In this document: positions 49,961 to 62,750 of the stretch, piece by piece
How positions within the stretch are numbered: position 1 is the stretch's first letter
Layout: every line of letters begins with the position of its first letter
Source of the DNA: Chiridota heheva
Lineage: Eukaryota > Echinodermata > Holothuroidea > Apodida > Chiridotidae
Length of the DNA: 64,000 bases
NCBI GenBank assembly: GCA_020152595.1
Contig: JAIGNY010002171.1
Location: 776,001-840,000 of the forward strand
Direction: 5' to 3'
Position numbers and translations under genes: made by a program
Notes under the pieces: model-generated
Told to the model about the DNA's origin: nothing
The model's input: the letters and a program-made list of their open reading frames with translations, nothing else
Databases searched by the model: none

Positions 49961-50039
49961 CCATATACTTTTGATCTCAGGTCAAACGTATTGCAGCAAA
50001 TGTATTGCACAATACCTCACCATTAAGTGTGAACAATGC

Positions 50040-51344
50040 TCTTCACATATACTGTATGATCATTTGTTTAAGCACAATCATCATACCCACTTTACTTCCA
50101 GAGATACCACATATACAAATATTTTCATTGCTAAGCAAATAGACTAATTATTATGCACACACAATCCCCCAACCATGCTCAACTGAACAGTAACAATGCC
50201 CTCTACCACTGAACCAAATAGCAAATTATTATCTCACGTTAAATATTTTGTATGCAAGTCTATTGTTATGCAAATAATCTACTTAATATGCACACTACAC
50301 CTCACCATTGATCATATATGATCATTTGTGTAAAATAAAATCCCCACTCCCACTTTAATTTAAGAGATACCATTGATACAAATATTTTAATCGTTATGCA
50401 AATAAGCTAATTAGTATGCACACACCACTCCCCCACCCAGTCATGCTTATTTGAACAGTATCCATGTCCTCTACCCTTGTGCCAAGTTACATGAATGTAC
50501 ATCACTCATAACTTAAGTTATGCGCTCATGAATGTTAAACCTTTTATACGAAAGTCTACTGTTATGCAAATAACATAAATAATATGCACAATTGACCTCA
50601 AAATAAAATGTAGACAAAGTTCTTCACATATATGATATTTGTGCAAACAAAATCCCCACATCCACTTTAATTAAAGAGATATCATAGATACAAATATTTT
50701 CATTCTTATGCAAATAAGCTAATTAGTATGCCCACATATCCCTAATCATGCTTACTTAAACAGTACACCTATCCCAAGTTACATGAATGTAAACCATTCC
50801 TAACTTAAGTTATGAAAACTTTAACCAAAAACTTCAACTAAAACTTTAACCTAACAAATATTTTCATTGTTATGCAAATAAGCATGTCCTCTACCCCTAT
50901 GCCAAGTCACATAAATGTAAACTATTCATAAGTTATACAAACTTGAACCAAAACCTAAACCAAAACTATTACCTGACAAATATTTTCATTGTTATGCAAA
51001 TAAGCTAATTAGTATGCATAGACAACCCCCCAATAATGCTCATTTAAACAGTACTTTGTCCTCTACCTCTATGCCAAGTCACATGAATGTATACCATTCA
51101 TAAGGTATGAAAACTTGGACCAAAACTTAAACCAAAACTTTTACCTGACAAATATTTGTATTGTTATGCACATAAGCTAATTAGTATGTACACACAACCC
51201 CCCAATCATGCCCATTTGTTCAATACCCATGTCCTCTACCCCTATGCCAAGTCACATGAATGTACACCATTCATAACTTTAGTTATGAAAACTTTCACCA
51301 AAACATTACCGGACGCCATGCCGGGGGTAGTAGAATACTGTAGC
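50040..51344 (+). repeat. TATGCAAATAAGCTAATTAG tandem repeat
   Basis: Irregular repeat units anchored on TTATGCAAATAAGCTAATTA (near 50140, 50395, 50706, 50868, 50994, 51163), each followed by AATCATGCTCATTTGAACAG and CTCTACCCCTATGCCAAG. Spacing varies from about 125 to 310 bp. It ends with GGACGCCATGCCGGGGGTAG and CTACTATTCTTCAAATAGTC, directly before cluster 2 of family G. Confidence 0.8.
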
Positions 51345-52745
51345 TCTACTATTCTTCAAATAGTCGAGCTAAAAAAGCATTTTATATGCTGATTGATTTG
51401 CAAGTTTTGTACTACCTGTCATGTCATTGCATATCAACACACTAGCTAACATCACAATTATACCAAATATGAAATCAAACAAGCAATGTGATTGTTAAGC
51501 ATTTCAAGATTTATACATTAAGCCCTACTCATTAATATGCATGATATCAACACCAAAAACATTAGTGCACATCAGCAGACCATGGGCTATCTGTGTACCA
51601 CATATGAACTGAATCCCATGTATTGTGCTTGAGATACTCTGTTTAGAAGCTATTTCACCAAAATTATGTTAAGCCCCGCCCACCATGCATATCAAAAAAA
51701 TTCAATATTTTGGTACCATGAAGATGTACACACTAGCTAACAACATAAATATACCAAATATGTCTTAAAACAAACAAAGCAATTCTTAAAATATGAGCAT
51801 TCCAAGATTTTTACATTAAGCCCACCTACTCATAAATATGCATAATCTTGCCACCAAAAACAATAGGGCACATCAGCAGACAATGGGCTATCTGCGTACC
51901 ACATATGAACTGAATCCCATATATCATTCATGAGATACTGTGTTTACAAGCTACTTTCAACAAAATCATGTTAAGCCACACCCACTATGCATATTAATGA
52001 AATCTAACATTTTGGTACCATAAACATGAACACACTATTTACTGTAGCTAACAACATAATTGTACCAAATTTAAAACAATCAGTCATGCAGTTCTTAAAA
52101 TATGAGCATTCTAAGATTTTAGCATTAAGCCCGGCCTACTCATTAATATACATGATCTTACCACCAAAAACAATTGGGCACATCTGCGGACCATGGGCTA
52201 TCTTTGTACCACATATCAACTGAACCCCATGAATACTGTGTTTACAAGCTCTTTTCAACAAAATCATGTTAAGCCCAGCCCACTATGCATATTAAATTTA
52301 ACAGTTTGGAATGATGAACATGTACACACTAGGTAATATTATAATTACACCAAAAATGAAACAAATCAGACATGCGGTTCTAAAAACATAAGCATTTTAA
52401 GATTTTATCATAAAGTCCCCCTTACTCAATAATTTGTGTGACATCGACAACAAAAACAATAGTGCACATCTGCAGACCATGGGCTACCTGTGTACCACAT
52501 GACATTAATTCAATTTACCGTTCTTCAGAAATCGTGTTTACTCTTTTCAGCAAAATTAGATGAAGCTCCGCCCACTATGCATAATAATAAATCTAACAAT
52601 TTTTATATCATAAACATGTACCCACTAGCTAACATCAGAAGTATACCAGATATGAAACAAAACATATATGCTGTTGTTAAAATATGAACATTTCCAGAAT
52701 TTTACATTAAACCTTGCCTACTCATTAATATGCATGACATCATTA
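51345..52745 (+). repeat. 300-bp tandem repeat family G, cluster 2
   Basis: Begins AGCATTTTATATGCTGATTG, then four units anchored on TTAAGCC..GCCCAC at 51670, 51971, 52270 and 52561 (spacing about 290-300 bp), each with CTGAATCCCATGTATTGTGC-like, CATGAACATGTACACACTAG-like and CTCATTAATATGCATGA blocks. Same unit and orientation as 44225-45681. Confidence 0.88.
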
Positions 52746-53095
52746 TTCCATTGACTAATTTCAAGTGTCAATGACTCAAGCTCTTAATAAAAAAAAATCT
52801 TTCAATGAAATAACATAGTGAATTGAGTCAGGGACTCATTTACAACTCTTTTCTGCTATAATAATTTTTTGTAGCCATAGTTTTCACATTTCAGTGGCAT
52901 AACTAAGGGGGTGGGGGAGCTGGAGGGACAGTTGCCCTGGCCCTAGTGAGATAAACACTTCACTCAGCAGGCATTACTTGCAAGACAATACTTGCATACT
53001 GTGTATAGCAGCCATGTAGTGGTTAAAGCGTATACTACAGTCAGATGTTAGCTGACTACCCCTGCCCAGCAAAATCCGCTCTACAGTGTGGAGTC
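52746..53095. repeat. Dispersed repeat split by hAT-like copy B
   Basis: 52985-53060 (GCAGCCATGTAGTGGTTAAA, GTCAGATGTTAGCTGACTA) is the complement of 60305-60362, lying on the other side of copy B, so copy B sits in the centre of a palindromic element. 52945-52985 resembles 28945-28980 and the complement of 63190-63240. Confidence 0.65.
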
Positions 53096-55689
53096 GTTAT
53101 AGGCACAGGTGTTCCTAGCATTATGGCAACCTATATACTCATTATATATATATAACAAGGTAGGTCACCTCCTACCATGACTTTCGAACCGCATATGAAA
53201 ATTTGTTTTTTTGACCACTCGCGAATCTTTATTACATTTTTTTTACTCAACTCACATTTGCCGGATACTCCCTTCTTCATTTATAAGCCACAGTATCTGT
53301 TATTTTTTTCCGATGAGATGTACAAATGATGAATTTTTTATTAAAATTTTGCCCCATTACACACTAAATGCCTGACAATTTGCTGCAAACCAAATGTCCA
53401 CAATGACGTCAGGAAGAAACAGCATTTCAGTATTATTTTGACAAGAACGAAGCAGGTTAAGATTACGATGCCATCATGGTGAACACAAACAAAATTCGAT
53501 ACAATTGGTCGAAAGTTGAAAAGAGCCACTATTAACGTTAACAATTCAAACATGAACATTGCAATGTGTATATGCACTCAGGAGAGCAACAAGCAATTGT
53601 CACCTGGTGAATTTTTCTGTTTACTGTTAGTTAGTACTGTATATATGAACTTTAAGATGTACTGTATGTTTAAAATAAAGTGTAACACTTGACTTTCTTG
53701 TTAGCTAAATAAGTAGCACATGTAGATACAGCCTACAATGATTGGTGTCGCTTACTGCACACACCAATTCAAATTATTTTTTGGATAGGCCTATGATAGA
53801 CTCATATAAGCAGAAAGGAAGGGGCATTCTAAATTTTTTGGTGGGCTCAACATATGATTGAACAGGCCCCATTATGATAGGGGACAACCTATTTATCTCT
53901 TTTTGGTGGGCCCTATACTTATAACTGACTGGGGCCTTTTGCAAATATGAATTATGACTTCCTAATGACATTATCCTTGATGTATATGTCATTACATTTC
54001 CGCAACTTGACTGTCAGGAAATTATGCATCACTTTGCAGACCAACATGTCGCAAATTGTAATTTTGCATTTTGTTTCTGTCGTAGTTATTTGTACCTCTC
54101 TTTTTCAATAAGATTTTTAGAGCATGCGTTTTATTTTCCACTCTTCTTTTGATGGGCCCCCAAGACCCTGGGCCTTATGATTAAGCCTTTGCTATATAGG
54201 CAACAATACCGGGACCAATGAAATAAGGGAGCCACTTCCCCTTGCCATAGAGTAAAGGGCGAAGGTGGGAAGGAGGTGCCCACTTGAAAGTTAAAGGTGG
54301 ACCGGAGCAGGAGGTAGCCTTTTGAAAGTTTTCAGAAATTATTCTCAAGTCATTCTTGAAGTTTGAAAATGAAAAGAAATACACATAGTACTCAGAAGAT
54401 GTAACATACATTTAGTATTTATTTGCAAGAATTAAAAAATGATATTTTCCATGGGCCGTGGAGGCCATGGTGGGAAGGGAATGGCCTCCAATAATTTTCA
54501 TAAGTAGGCCTAGGCCTTTTACCTGTTTGCCTAATAGGTAATTGCCATTATTGGTACTGACTCCCCATTCTAAAACCCATAGCAGGATTTTTCCTCCGTA
54601 AATAGGGGAAGAGTCAAAAGTGGGGGAGGGGAGGCAGATTTACAAAATCATGTTAAGATACAAAAAAAATCTATATTTAAATCTCTGTGCACGTTTGGAA
54701 AAAAGTGGGGGATGGGCAAGTTCCACTTGCTCCCCTAAATCCTGCTTACAGGAAGCCAGGAGGAACATGCACCCCTTCTCACTTTTTCAAAAATAAACAA
54801 AAGTGCCCTCATTTCATTTTCTTCCCCATGCCCAGAGCTCCTTCTGCCCCCTCCCTGTATATAGGGTTTTCTTCCCATGTGTTAAGGCATGTACACAATT
54901 TAAAAGTACAATATCATTAAGATATATTGATACAAAATGGGAAAATATGTTTGCCTCTACTGCAAACTTGGGGGAATATAACAAAATTGCAAGGAAGCGT
55001 TGCAATTCTTGCTCTGATAGTCTGCCAGTATCCCAAAAGTGAAAAAGGATCTCCTAAATCATATGTAGTCTGCCAATTGTTGGGCTTGTCATCTGGAAAT
55101 GAATTTTGCTGTATTTAAACTTCTGTTAGCATGTCCCAAATTATTTTAATATCAATGAAACAGATACAATTCTATTATGAAGATTGATGACCTTTGTCAC
55201 TGCACATACCTACATTTTGTATTAAATTGTATACAGAAGTATTTTAATCCCTATCTCAATTTGTGGATATTTTCATCTGGATTTTATTCAGGCTGAGTTT
55301 TATCATGTTGCTGTTTTTTGCATTTCTCCTGCATATTTTTGATTTAGTTGTTTTCATTAGTTTCCTCAATTGTTAATTTTTTGATGTTTTTTGTTGTTGT
55401 TGCTGGTTTATGTGGTATACTAACTCTATACTGTTACACAATTTGTAGCTGTTGTTGTAAGCTAGGCTTTGGTATTGTGGTGTTAGAATTTGTTATATTT
55501 TTTAATTAGGTGTATAGGCTTTTGTGTTAAGTGTAGGCTAGTGTATTGTGTGTTGAAGCTAAGGTATTTCTTTAGGTATTGTTGGGCCTATTGTTCCTCT
55601 TTTTGGTTGCTGCTTTAGGTTTTCTGCTTCTGTTAATCATATTGTATGATTATGGAGAGTTCGATTTGCTGTGATAGCTGTAATATGTA

Positions 55690-56560
55690 AATTGATTTCC
55701 AGGGGTCTGGTGTGACATGTGGTTTTGAGGAAGCTTCGGTTGATAGTTTTGTATTTGTCTGTTCAAAGTGTACAAGGTTGAAGGCTTTGGAGTTAAGACT
55801 TTCTGGTTGTAGTTGTATCGTTGAAAAGGTTGATGCTAGTGTGCAGACTGAGTTTTGTGGCTTAGCTGTTGGTAGTCAGACATGTGATGTTGATAGTTCT
55901 TCGGGTGAGGAATTTGATAGGAGTTTCTGTTTAGGTAGATAGTCTTGGATCAGTTTCTGTTGACAGGCCTGAGGTAGGGTTGTCTGTAGTTGATGATTGT
56001 ACAGGTACCACTGGTCGTGAGATTGTGATTAGTCTGGTAGGTTGCCTGTGAATTCTGTTAGAGATAGGGTGTTATGGATAAGGGATTCACTTGTTAGGTA
56101 TGTTGACACAGAGTTTTGTGGAGTAGATAGTAGTAGAAGGATTAGGTGTGTCTTCCAGGGGATATGGTTGATGTTAGTCTTGTTTTGAAACTTTATGTCA
56201 GGGTGAAGATACCGTCGTAGTTTCAATTTGTACAAATGATATTTCAAGGAGAAATTTTGGTTCTGTAAGGCGCAGTTTCATGGATTTGTTATTCAAATTG
56301 AAGGACACAGGTTGTAGGGTTCTAGTTGTTGGTCTGTTGCTGCATAGGGGTAGTTCCTTTATGATAGATAAGATGTTGATCAATAGTTGGCTGGAGAGTA
56401 TTTGTCGTCTGTTTAAGTTCGGTTTTGTAAATTTCTGGCATAAGTAGGAATCTGAGGTTGATTGGGTCATGAGAGATGGTTTTTATTTAACAAGGAGAGG
56501 TGCCCGTGTTCTTGCTAGGGGTGTCAATAAGGCAATTAAGGATCTGAGTCCTTTAAACTA
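55690..56560 (+). pseudogene. CR1 ORF1 remnant (esterase-type)
   Basis: GVTCGFEEASVDSFVFVCSK with a spaced cysteine pair, then in another frame YVDTEFCGVDSSRR and FPGDMVDVS, and later RGSSFMIDKMLINSWLESIC and DWVMRDGFYLTRRGARVLAR. The last block matches the C-terminal DGxHLxRxGxxxL segment of the SGNH-esterase ORF1 proteins of CR1/L2-type LINEs. At least three frameshifts and several stops. Confidence 0.7.
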
Positions 56561-56647
56561 GTCAGTGTCGTCACAGGGGTTGAGAGTTTAAACCCACCTG
56601 TGAGGCATGTTTCTGGGGTTAGGGATTGTTCTAGTGGTAGAATTAAG

Positions 56648-59284
56648 GTTATTTTCAAATATCCGTAGCATTTTGAATAAGCGTGATGAGCTTCTGGCTG
56701 AAGTTTCAATTAGTAGACCTGACATAATTGGTATTACTGAGAGTTGGATTTAGTGATTCAGAGATACATATTCCAGGTTACTCAGTTTTCAGGTAAGACA
56801 GATTAGATACTTTCCATGGTAGAGGAGGTGGTGTTTTATTGTTTGTGAAAGACAATTTTAATTATATTGATAGGACTGCTCAATTTTCTTTTGTTTTTTC
56901 AAATTGCCTATGGTGTAAACTTATTGTTGATGGCAATGTTGGTAGTGCAGTGGTTGTTGGTGTTGTGCATAGATCACCAAAATCTAGTCCTAAGAACAAT
57001 CAGAAATTGCTTGACTGCTTCAGGAAAGTTGCTTCTAGGAGGGTTATTGTTTTTGGGGACTTTAATTTTCCAGACATTGATTGGAATCTTTGTACTAGTG
57101 GTCCACATGGTAAAGATTTTCTAGAAGCTCTATCTGACTGCTTTTTCACCGTTGTTTCCCACACGTGGTAGAAATTGTCTGGATTTGATTTTCAGTAATA
57201 AAGAAAGTATGGTTAGAAATGTGCCAAGTAGTGGTAAGGTGGGGTGTAGTGATCATGACCTCATTAGTTTTGATCTGTATTGCTTCACAAAGGTTTCTCC
57301 AGCTAATAAACTGGTTTTAGATTTAACAATGCTGACTTTGCTACACTTTAGGATAATTTGTCATTTGATTAGACTTTTTTGCTAAGTGAATTAGATCCTT
57401 CTAAAGCATGGGATGTTTTCCGAACTAAAGTTTTGGATGGTGTTAATAGGTTTGTCCCATTAAAGAAAGTCTGTAGGCGTAGCCGGCCAGTGTGGATGTC
57501 TCGGGAGGTTTTGCAGGCTATTCAGAAAAAAAAAAAGTTGTGGCGTTGTTATAGATGTAGTGGGTGTCCTGCAGAGCTTGCTAGGTATAAGGATCATGAA
57601 AAGTTCACAAAGGGTTTGATAAGAGTTCACAAGGGGTTTGATAAGAGATACTAAAGTGCTTTTTGAAAAACGTTTGTCCAAAGAGGTTAAGATTAATCCT
57701 AAGTCGTTTCATTCTTATGTTGGTCCCCTTTAGGGTAATGATGGTGTTACTATCAATAGTGGTAAGGATATGGCTGAGGTTTTGAATGACTACTTCATGT
57801 CTGTTTTTACTAAGGAGTTCCCTGCTGGTGATGTTGTGGAGTATCTTACTGTGCACTCTCCAGTATCCATTAAGAATGTTGACAATCAATTGATGTTGTG
57901 TCTAAGAAGTTGAAGGGTTCAAATTCAAATAAAGCACCCGGCCCAGATGGTATACATCCTGCTGTCTTACGTGCGTGTTCCGATGTTCTTTCTGTTAACC
58001 TGAGTATTATCTTTTCAAAGTGCTTTGATGTTAGTGTTGTTCCTAGTAATTGGAGAATTGCTAATGTCATTCCTATTTCTAAAAAGGTGACCACAGTTTG
58101 CCTTGTAATTATAGGCCGGCGAGTCTTACTACTGTTATGTGCAAGATCATGGAGCCCATTGTTAAGGATGTTGTACTAGATCATTTACTGGTCAATGGTT
58201 TGTTGAATTTGTCCCAGCATGGGTTCTTACCTAAGAGGTCTTGTGTTTCTAATTTATTGAAGTTTCTCGATGATGTTACTAGACTAGTTGATTCTTGTCA
58301 TAATGTGGATGTTATCTATTTAGATTTCCAAAAAGCATTTGATAAGGTTCCATTAGGCAGGCTCATGATGAAAACAAGAGCACTTGGTGTGGAGGGAAAG
58401 TGTGCCAGTTGGATACATTCTTGGTTAGATGACAGGTCACAAAGAGTTGTTGTTAATGGTGAAGTATCTTCATGGAAGAAGGTTACAAGTGGTGTTCCTC
58501 AGGGTTCTGTATTGGGTTCGCTTCTTTTCTTAATCTTCATTAATGATATTGATGTTTCCCTTGACTCCAGGATTTGTAAATTTGCTGATGACACTAAGCT
58601 CTACAGGATTGTTGATGATGCTAGGGATTCTTCACATTTGCAAACTGATTTGGATAAGTTAGTTTCTTGGTCCCAAACATGGCAGATGTCATTCAATGTC
58701 GATAAATGCAAAGTTATTCATTTTGGTCAGAACAATTTGGCTTTTGACTACTCATGAACAGTTCAAACCTTGGTAGTGTTGATCAAGGGATCTAGGTGTG
58801 TTAATACTATCAACCTCAAGCCTTCTACATGTAAACAGTGTGCTTTAGCAGCTGCAAGGGAAAATAGGATGCTTGGTTTGATTAGAAGAAATTGTTGTTT
58901 TCTTGGTAGAGAAGTTGTTCTTAATTTGTATAAGCAGTTAGTCAGGCATCACCTTGTGTATATGCTATTCAGGCTTGTAGTCCCTTTTATGAGAAGGATA
59001 AGTTCATTTTAGAGCAGGTTCATCTAACAGCCACTAGACTTATTCCCGAAGTAAGGAATCTCTCTTATGAATCTAGGTTGCGAATTCTTGGTTTGACCAC
59101 GCTCAAATTGAGAAGAGTACATAGTGATATGATTCCGGCTTTTAAGTTCCTATCTGGTAGTGAAGTTTTGACTTCCTGTTATTTCTTGCATGTTTCAGCT
59201 AATCCTCATGTGAGACGTGGTAACACTTTGAAGTTGACCAAAGAGTTCTCACGGATAGATATTCAACGTTTTAGCTTTTCGTAA
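56648..59284 (+). pseudogene. CR1 ORF2 remnant: endonuclease and reverse transcriptase
   Basis: Order of fragments: NIRSILNKRDELLAEV and PDIIGITESW (endonuclease start, 56660-56750), VIVFGDFNFPDIDW (57046), CSDHDLISFDL (57247), then reverse transcriptase APGPDGIHPAVLRA (57936), YLDFQKAFDKVP (58317), SGVPQGSVLGSLLF (58489), FADDTKLYRIVDD (58579, catalytic pair intact) and DKCKVIHFGQNN. Conserved pieces of the C-terminal domain continue to about 59284. The longest intact piece is 219 codons (58098-58757). Frameshifts near 57170, 57370, 57650, 58090 and 58745, plus stops, mean no full protein can be made. Confidence 0.88.
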
Positions 59285-59803
59285 AGAGTTTTTAATGAGT
59301 GGAATGGTTTGCCTGAGTTGGAATGGTTTACCCGAATGGGTACTGTAATTACCTCCAATTCTGTTCACAATTTCAAAGTCAACATTGAAAAGTTATTTAC
59401 TAACTCTGATTGTCTTTGTTTTTTTTGTGGTGGTGGTATAAGATTGGGCTTTTCATGGGGTGATTAACGTTTCTTAGCCCGTAATCTTGTTATGTTATGT
59501 AACACAGTTTGATGTGCATTTTATACAAGGCTCCAATTGCATGGGGAGTGGTATAAGCTCATAATACTCATCCAAACATTTGGTAAAATGAGACAAATTT
59601 ACCAAAAAAATGTACTTTCCCTGCCTGAACGAATGACAGATATTCACCAATCATTCTCTTGGGCCTTAGTAAGTACATCTAACAAACTTTTGCAGAAGTT
59701 ATCTAATGTCATATTAATAATGGTTTGTTATCATAGCCCTACATTTCCTTGTGCCCATTGATGACCAGGAGCTAGTTTGCCTTTGTGCATATCCATATAG
59801 CAA

Positions 59804-61239
59804 TGAAAAAAAGAGATTAGCTTTGTGGCCTTATTTAAAAAAAAAAATTATTACTAACTCCCTAAAAAAGAAGCACATATCCTCCAATATAATGTCTTTA
59901 ATTTTTGAACATGTAATCCCGGTTCCATCCGAACTGAGTGTCTGAATTTTATGAAACCAACGATCTCATCGATACACACCTGGTTTGTTCTTGTCAAAAT
60001 AATACTGAAGTGCTACATTTCTTTGGTTTGCAGCAAATTGTCGGGCATTTAGCGTGTAATTGGGCAGAATTTAAATTCGCTTGTACATCTCATCGGAAAA
60101 AAATTACAAACACTGTGGCTTATAAACAACGAAGGTAGTCTCCGCAAATGTGAGTTGATTAAAAAAATGTAATTAAGATTCGCAAGTTGGTCAAAAAAAG
60201 GAATTTTCATGTATGCTTCGAAAGTCGTGGTAGGTGACCTACATTGTTATACATATGTAATGAGTAAATAGGTTGCCATAATGCTAGGAACACCTGTGGT
60301 TATAGTTAGTCAAATAACATCTGACTGTAGTATATGCTATAGCCACTACATGGATGCTATACAATCAAAAAACGCTATATACCTTACAACGTTGAAACTG
60401 CTGCATTGGCTTATCATAAAAGCGTAGATAAATTTCGACTACGTGCTAGAAAAACTAGGCCTTTCCACGACGATCACAGGTCAACTTTTTACAATACCTC
60501 TGATACTATATTAAGACGTTCACTTACGTTTTGTGCGTGAGTTTAATAAAGAAAACTAAAAAAAGGTGCGTTTTGTATAAAAGCCTTCGCTATTGACTTA
60601 GTTTCAAACAGCGCCTTGGATGGATGTATCTAATTAGTAAGCTTGGGCAATATATCGATATTGACCAACATTGATATGGTTGATATTGAGTTCACAGGTC
60701 ATATTGATATGATGTTTTCCACCGATATTGTACTATACATGAACTAACAATAAAGTTAACATGACAACCAAACATGCACCTTTCCTCACTGTATAACCAC
60801 AAAAAGTTTGTAATTTGTAATAATATCAAAGTGGCAGGCAGTCAATAATGTTTAGAGTTGATTAAGTCATCATTATTTCAATAAATATTAACTAAAATTA
60901 TGTTCCACAAGCAGGAAATTCTTAATTCTAGGAATACAGTACTGTAATCTGTATGTACAGGCCGCTATGGACAGTGCGCGATTTTTCATGATTTGTGATG
61001 GTTGAGCAATTGCAATAAATGAGATTTTACATCCGTAAACATCGCTTTTAAATTCCTGAAAAGGAATGCCGCATCACCCAATTTTTTTTTTTATTGTGGA
61101 AAAGCCCCTAATTGACATGTGAAAGTAGATTTTATCCTCAAAACAAAAAGATTTCATCCTCAAAACTAAAAGATATGTTCCACTAATTTGTGTTCACACA
61201 TCAGACTTTCAGTACAGTAAGTAGCACAAGTACAAACTG
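59804..61239. repeat. Tandem duplication, first copy (1.44 kb)
   Basis: Starts TGAAAAAAAGAGATTAGC and ends GTACAAACTG. It is repeated at 61252-62318 at about 98 percent identity by eye. It spans the right arm of hAT-like copy B, its flank, the left end of the element at 60638 and its interior. A 12-bp filler (TGTGTAGATTTC) separates the copies. The first copy lacks about 40 bp near 59964 that the second copy keeps and that is also present in hAT-like copy A (TTCCTTACCCCGGACCCCTT). Confidence 0.92.
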
Positions 61240-62742
61240 TGTGTAGATTTCTGAAAAAAAAGAGATTAGCTTTGTGGCCTTATTTAAAAAAAAAAATTAT
61301 TACTAACTCCCTAAAAAAGAAGCACATATCCTCCAATATAATGTCTTTAATTTTTGAACATGTAATCCCGGTTCCATCCGAACTGAATGTCTGAATTTTA
61401 TGAAACCAACGTTTCCTTACCCCGGACCCCTTATCAACACATGAATCTTTATCGATACACACCTGGTTTGTTCTTGTCAAAATAATACTGAAGTGCTACA
61501 TTTCTTTGGTTTGCAGCAAATTTTTGGGCATTTAGCGTGTAATTGGACAGAATTTAAATTCGTTTGTACATCTCATCGTGAAAAAAAATAACAAACACTG
61601 GCTTATAAACAACGAAGGGAGTCTCCGCAAATGTGAGTTGATTAAAAAAATGTAATTAAGATTCGCAAGTTGGTCAAAAAAAGGAATTTTCATGTATGCT
61701 TCGAAAGTCGTGGTAGGTGACCTACATTGTTATACATATGTAATGAGTAAATAGGTTGCCATAATGCTAGGAACACCTGTGGTTATAGTCAAATAACACC
61801 GATATTGTACTATACATGAACTAACAATAAAGTTAACATGACAACCAAACATGCACCTTTCCTCACTGTATAACCACAAAAAGTTTGTAATTTGTAATAA
61901 TATCAAAGTGGCAGGCAGTCAATAATGTTTAGAGTTGATTAAGTCATCATTATTTCAATAAATATTAACTAAAATTATGTTCCACAAGCAGGAAATTCTT
62001 AATTCTAGGAATACAGTACTGTAATCTGTATGTACAGGCCGCTATGGACATTGCGCGATTTTTCATGATTTGTGATGGTTGAGCAATTGCAATAAATGAG
62101 ATTTTACATCCGTAAACATCGCTTTTAAATTCCTGAAAAGGAATGCCGCATCACCCAATTTTTTTTTTTTTATTGTGGAAAAGCCCCTAATTGACATGTG
62201 AAAGTAGATTTTATCCTCAAAACAAAAAGATTTCATCCTCAAAACTAAAAGATATGTTCCACTAATTTGTGTTCACACATCAGACTTTCAGTACAGTAAG
62301 TAGCACAAGTACAAACTGCCTACTCGTCCAATTTTGAGTAGCAGAAGACATATCTATTAATATTTATTGACTTCTGAATGTCAAGGTCCTTAAAAATGAT
62401 GCCCTTTTAGTAGAAAATTCAAAACAAGTAAGTGGGACCTAGCATTTAAAGGTAAAGTTGGCCCGTTTTTATTACCAAAAAAGCTATATACCAGTTCCAC
62501 GAAAATAGTGAAAAAATGATTTTCAACCTTGTGGAATTTCAATGTTTCTGTGATTTATTTTTTAGGAAAGAGACAATGAAAAAAATGATTCCTTTCAAAA
62601 TAATTTGTATTCATTGGTATATTATAATTGGTATATTATTTTAATGTGACGTCTTGCATTTTGCATATCGATATTTCGATATTATCGATATGTATCTAGC
62701 GATACATCGATATTGTCGGCAGGTAAATATTGCCCAAGCTCA
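60638..62742. mobile_element. hAT-like element with TTGGGCAATAT ends, enlarged by duplication
   Basis: Ends TAAGCTTGGGCAATAT and ATATTGCCCAAGCTCA are inverted repeats flanked by CTAATTAG (60630-60637 and 62743-62750), a perfect 8-bp duplication. Subterminal ATCGATATTG blocks occur at both ends (60654; 62660-62715). Removing the duplicated segment leaves an original element of about 1.0 kb. No transposase frame. CR1 and the tandem duplication aside, it is a typical non-autonomous hAT. Confidence 0.82.
61252..62318. repeat. Tandem duplication, second copy with internal deletion
   Basis: Same sequence as 59804-61239 but without about 400 bp (60319-60721 of the first copy). The junction near 61797 joins AAATAACA to CCGATATTG with a 2-bp shared CA. 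The deletion removes the left end of the element that begins at 60638. Confidence 0.92.
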
Positions 62743-62750
62743 CTAATTAG

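Larger units (their letters stand above)
55207..59506 (+). mobile_element. Nearly full-length CR1 LINE, degenerate (copy 2)
   Basis: The boundaries come from comparison with the empty site in hAT-like copy A (19775-19805 complement): CTTTGTCACTGCACA before and CAGTTTGATGTGCATTTTAT after. Contents: a 5' leader (55207-55690), a decayed ORF1 and a decayed ORF2 with endonuclease and reverse transcriptase, then a 3' end GTTATGTTATGTAA shared with copy 1. Frameshifts and stops break both reading frames, so it is inactive. Little or no target duplication is visible (about 3-4 bp), which is usual for CR1. Confidence 0.9.
53104..60298. mobile_element. hAT-like element, copy B, host of a nested CR1 LINE
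   Basis: Ends CACAGGTGTTCCTAGC and GCTAGGAACACCTGTG with flanks GTTATAGG (53096-53103) and GTTATAGT (60299-60306), an 8-bp duplication with one mismatch. Arms of about 300 bp are inverted repeats. Excluding the LINE (55207-59506) it is about 2.9 kb and matches copy A in reverse order. No transposase frame is visible. Confidence 0.85.
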
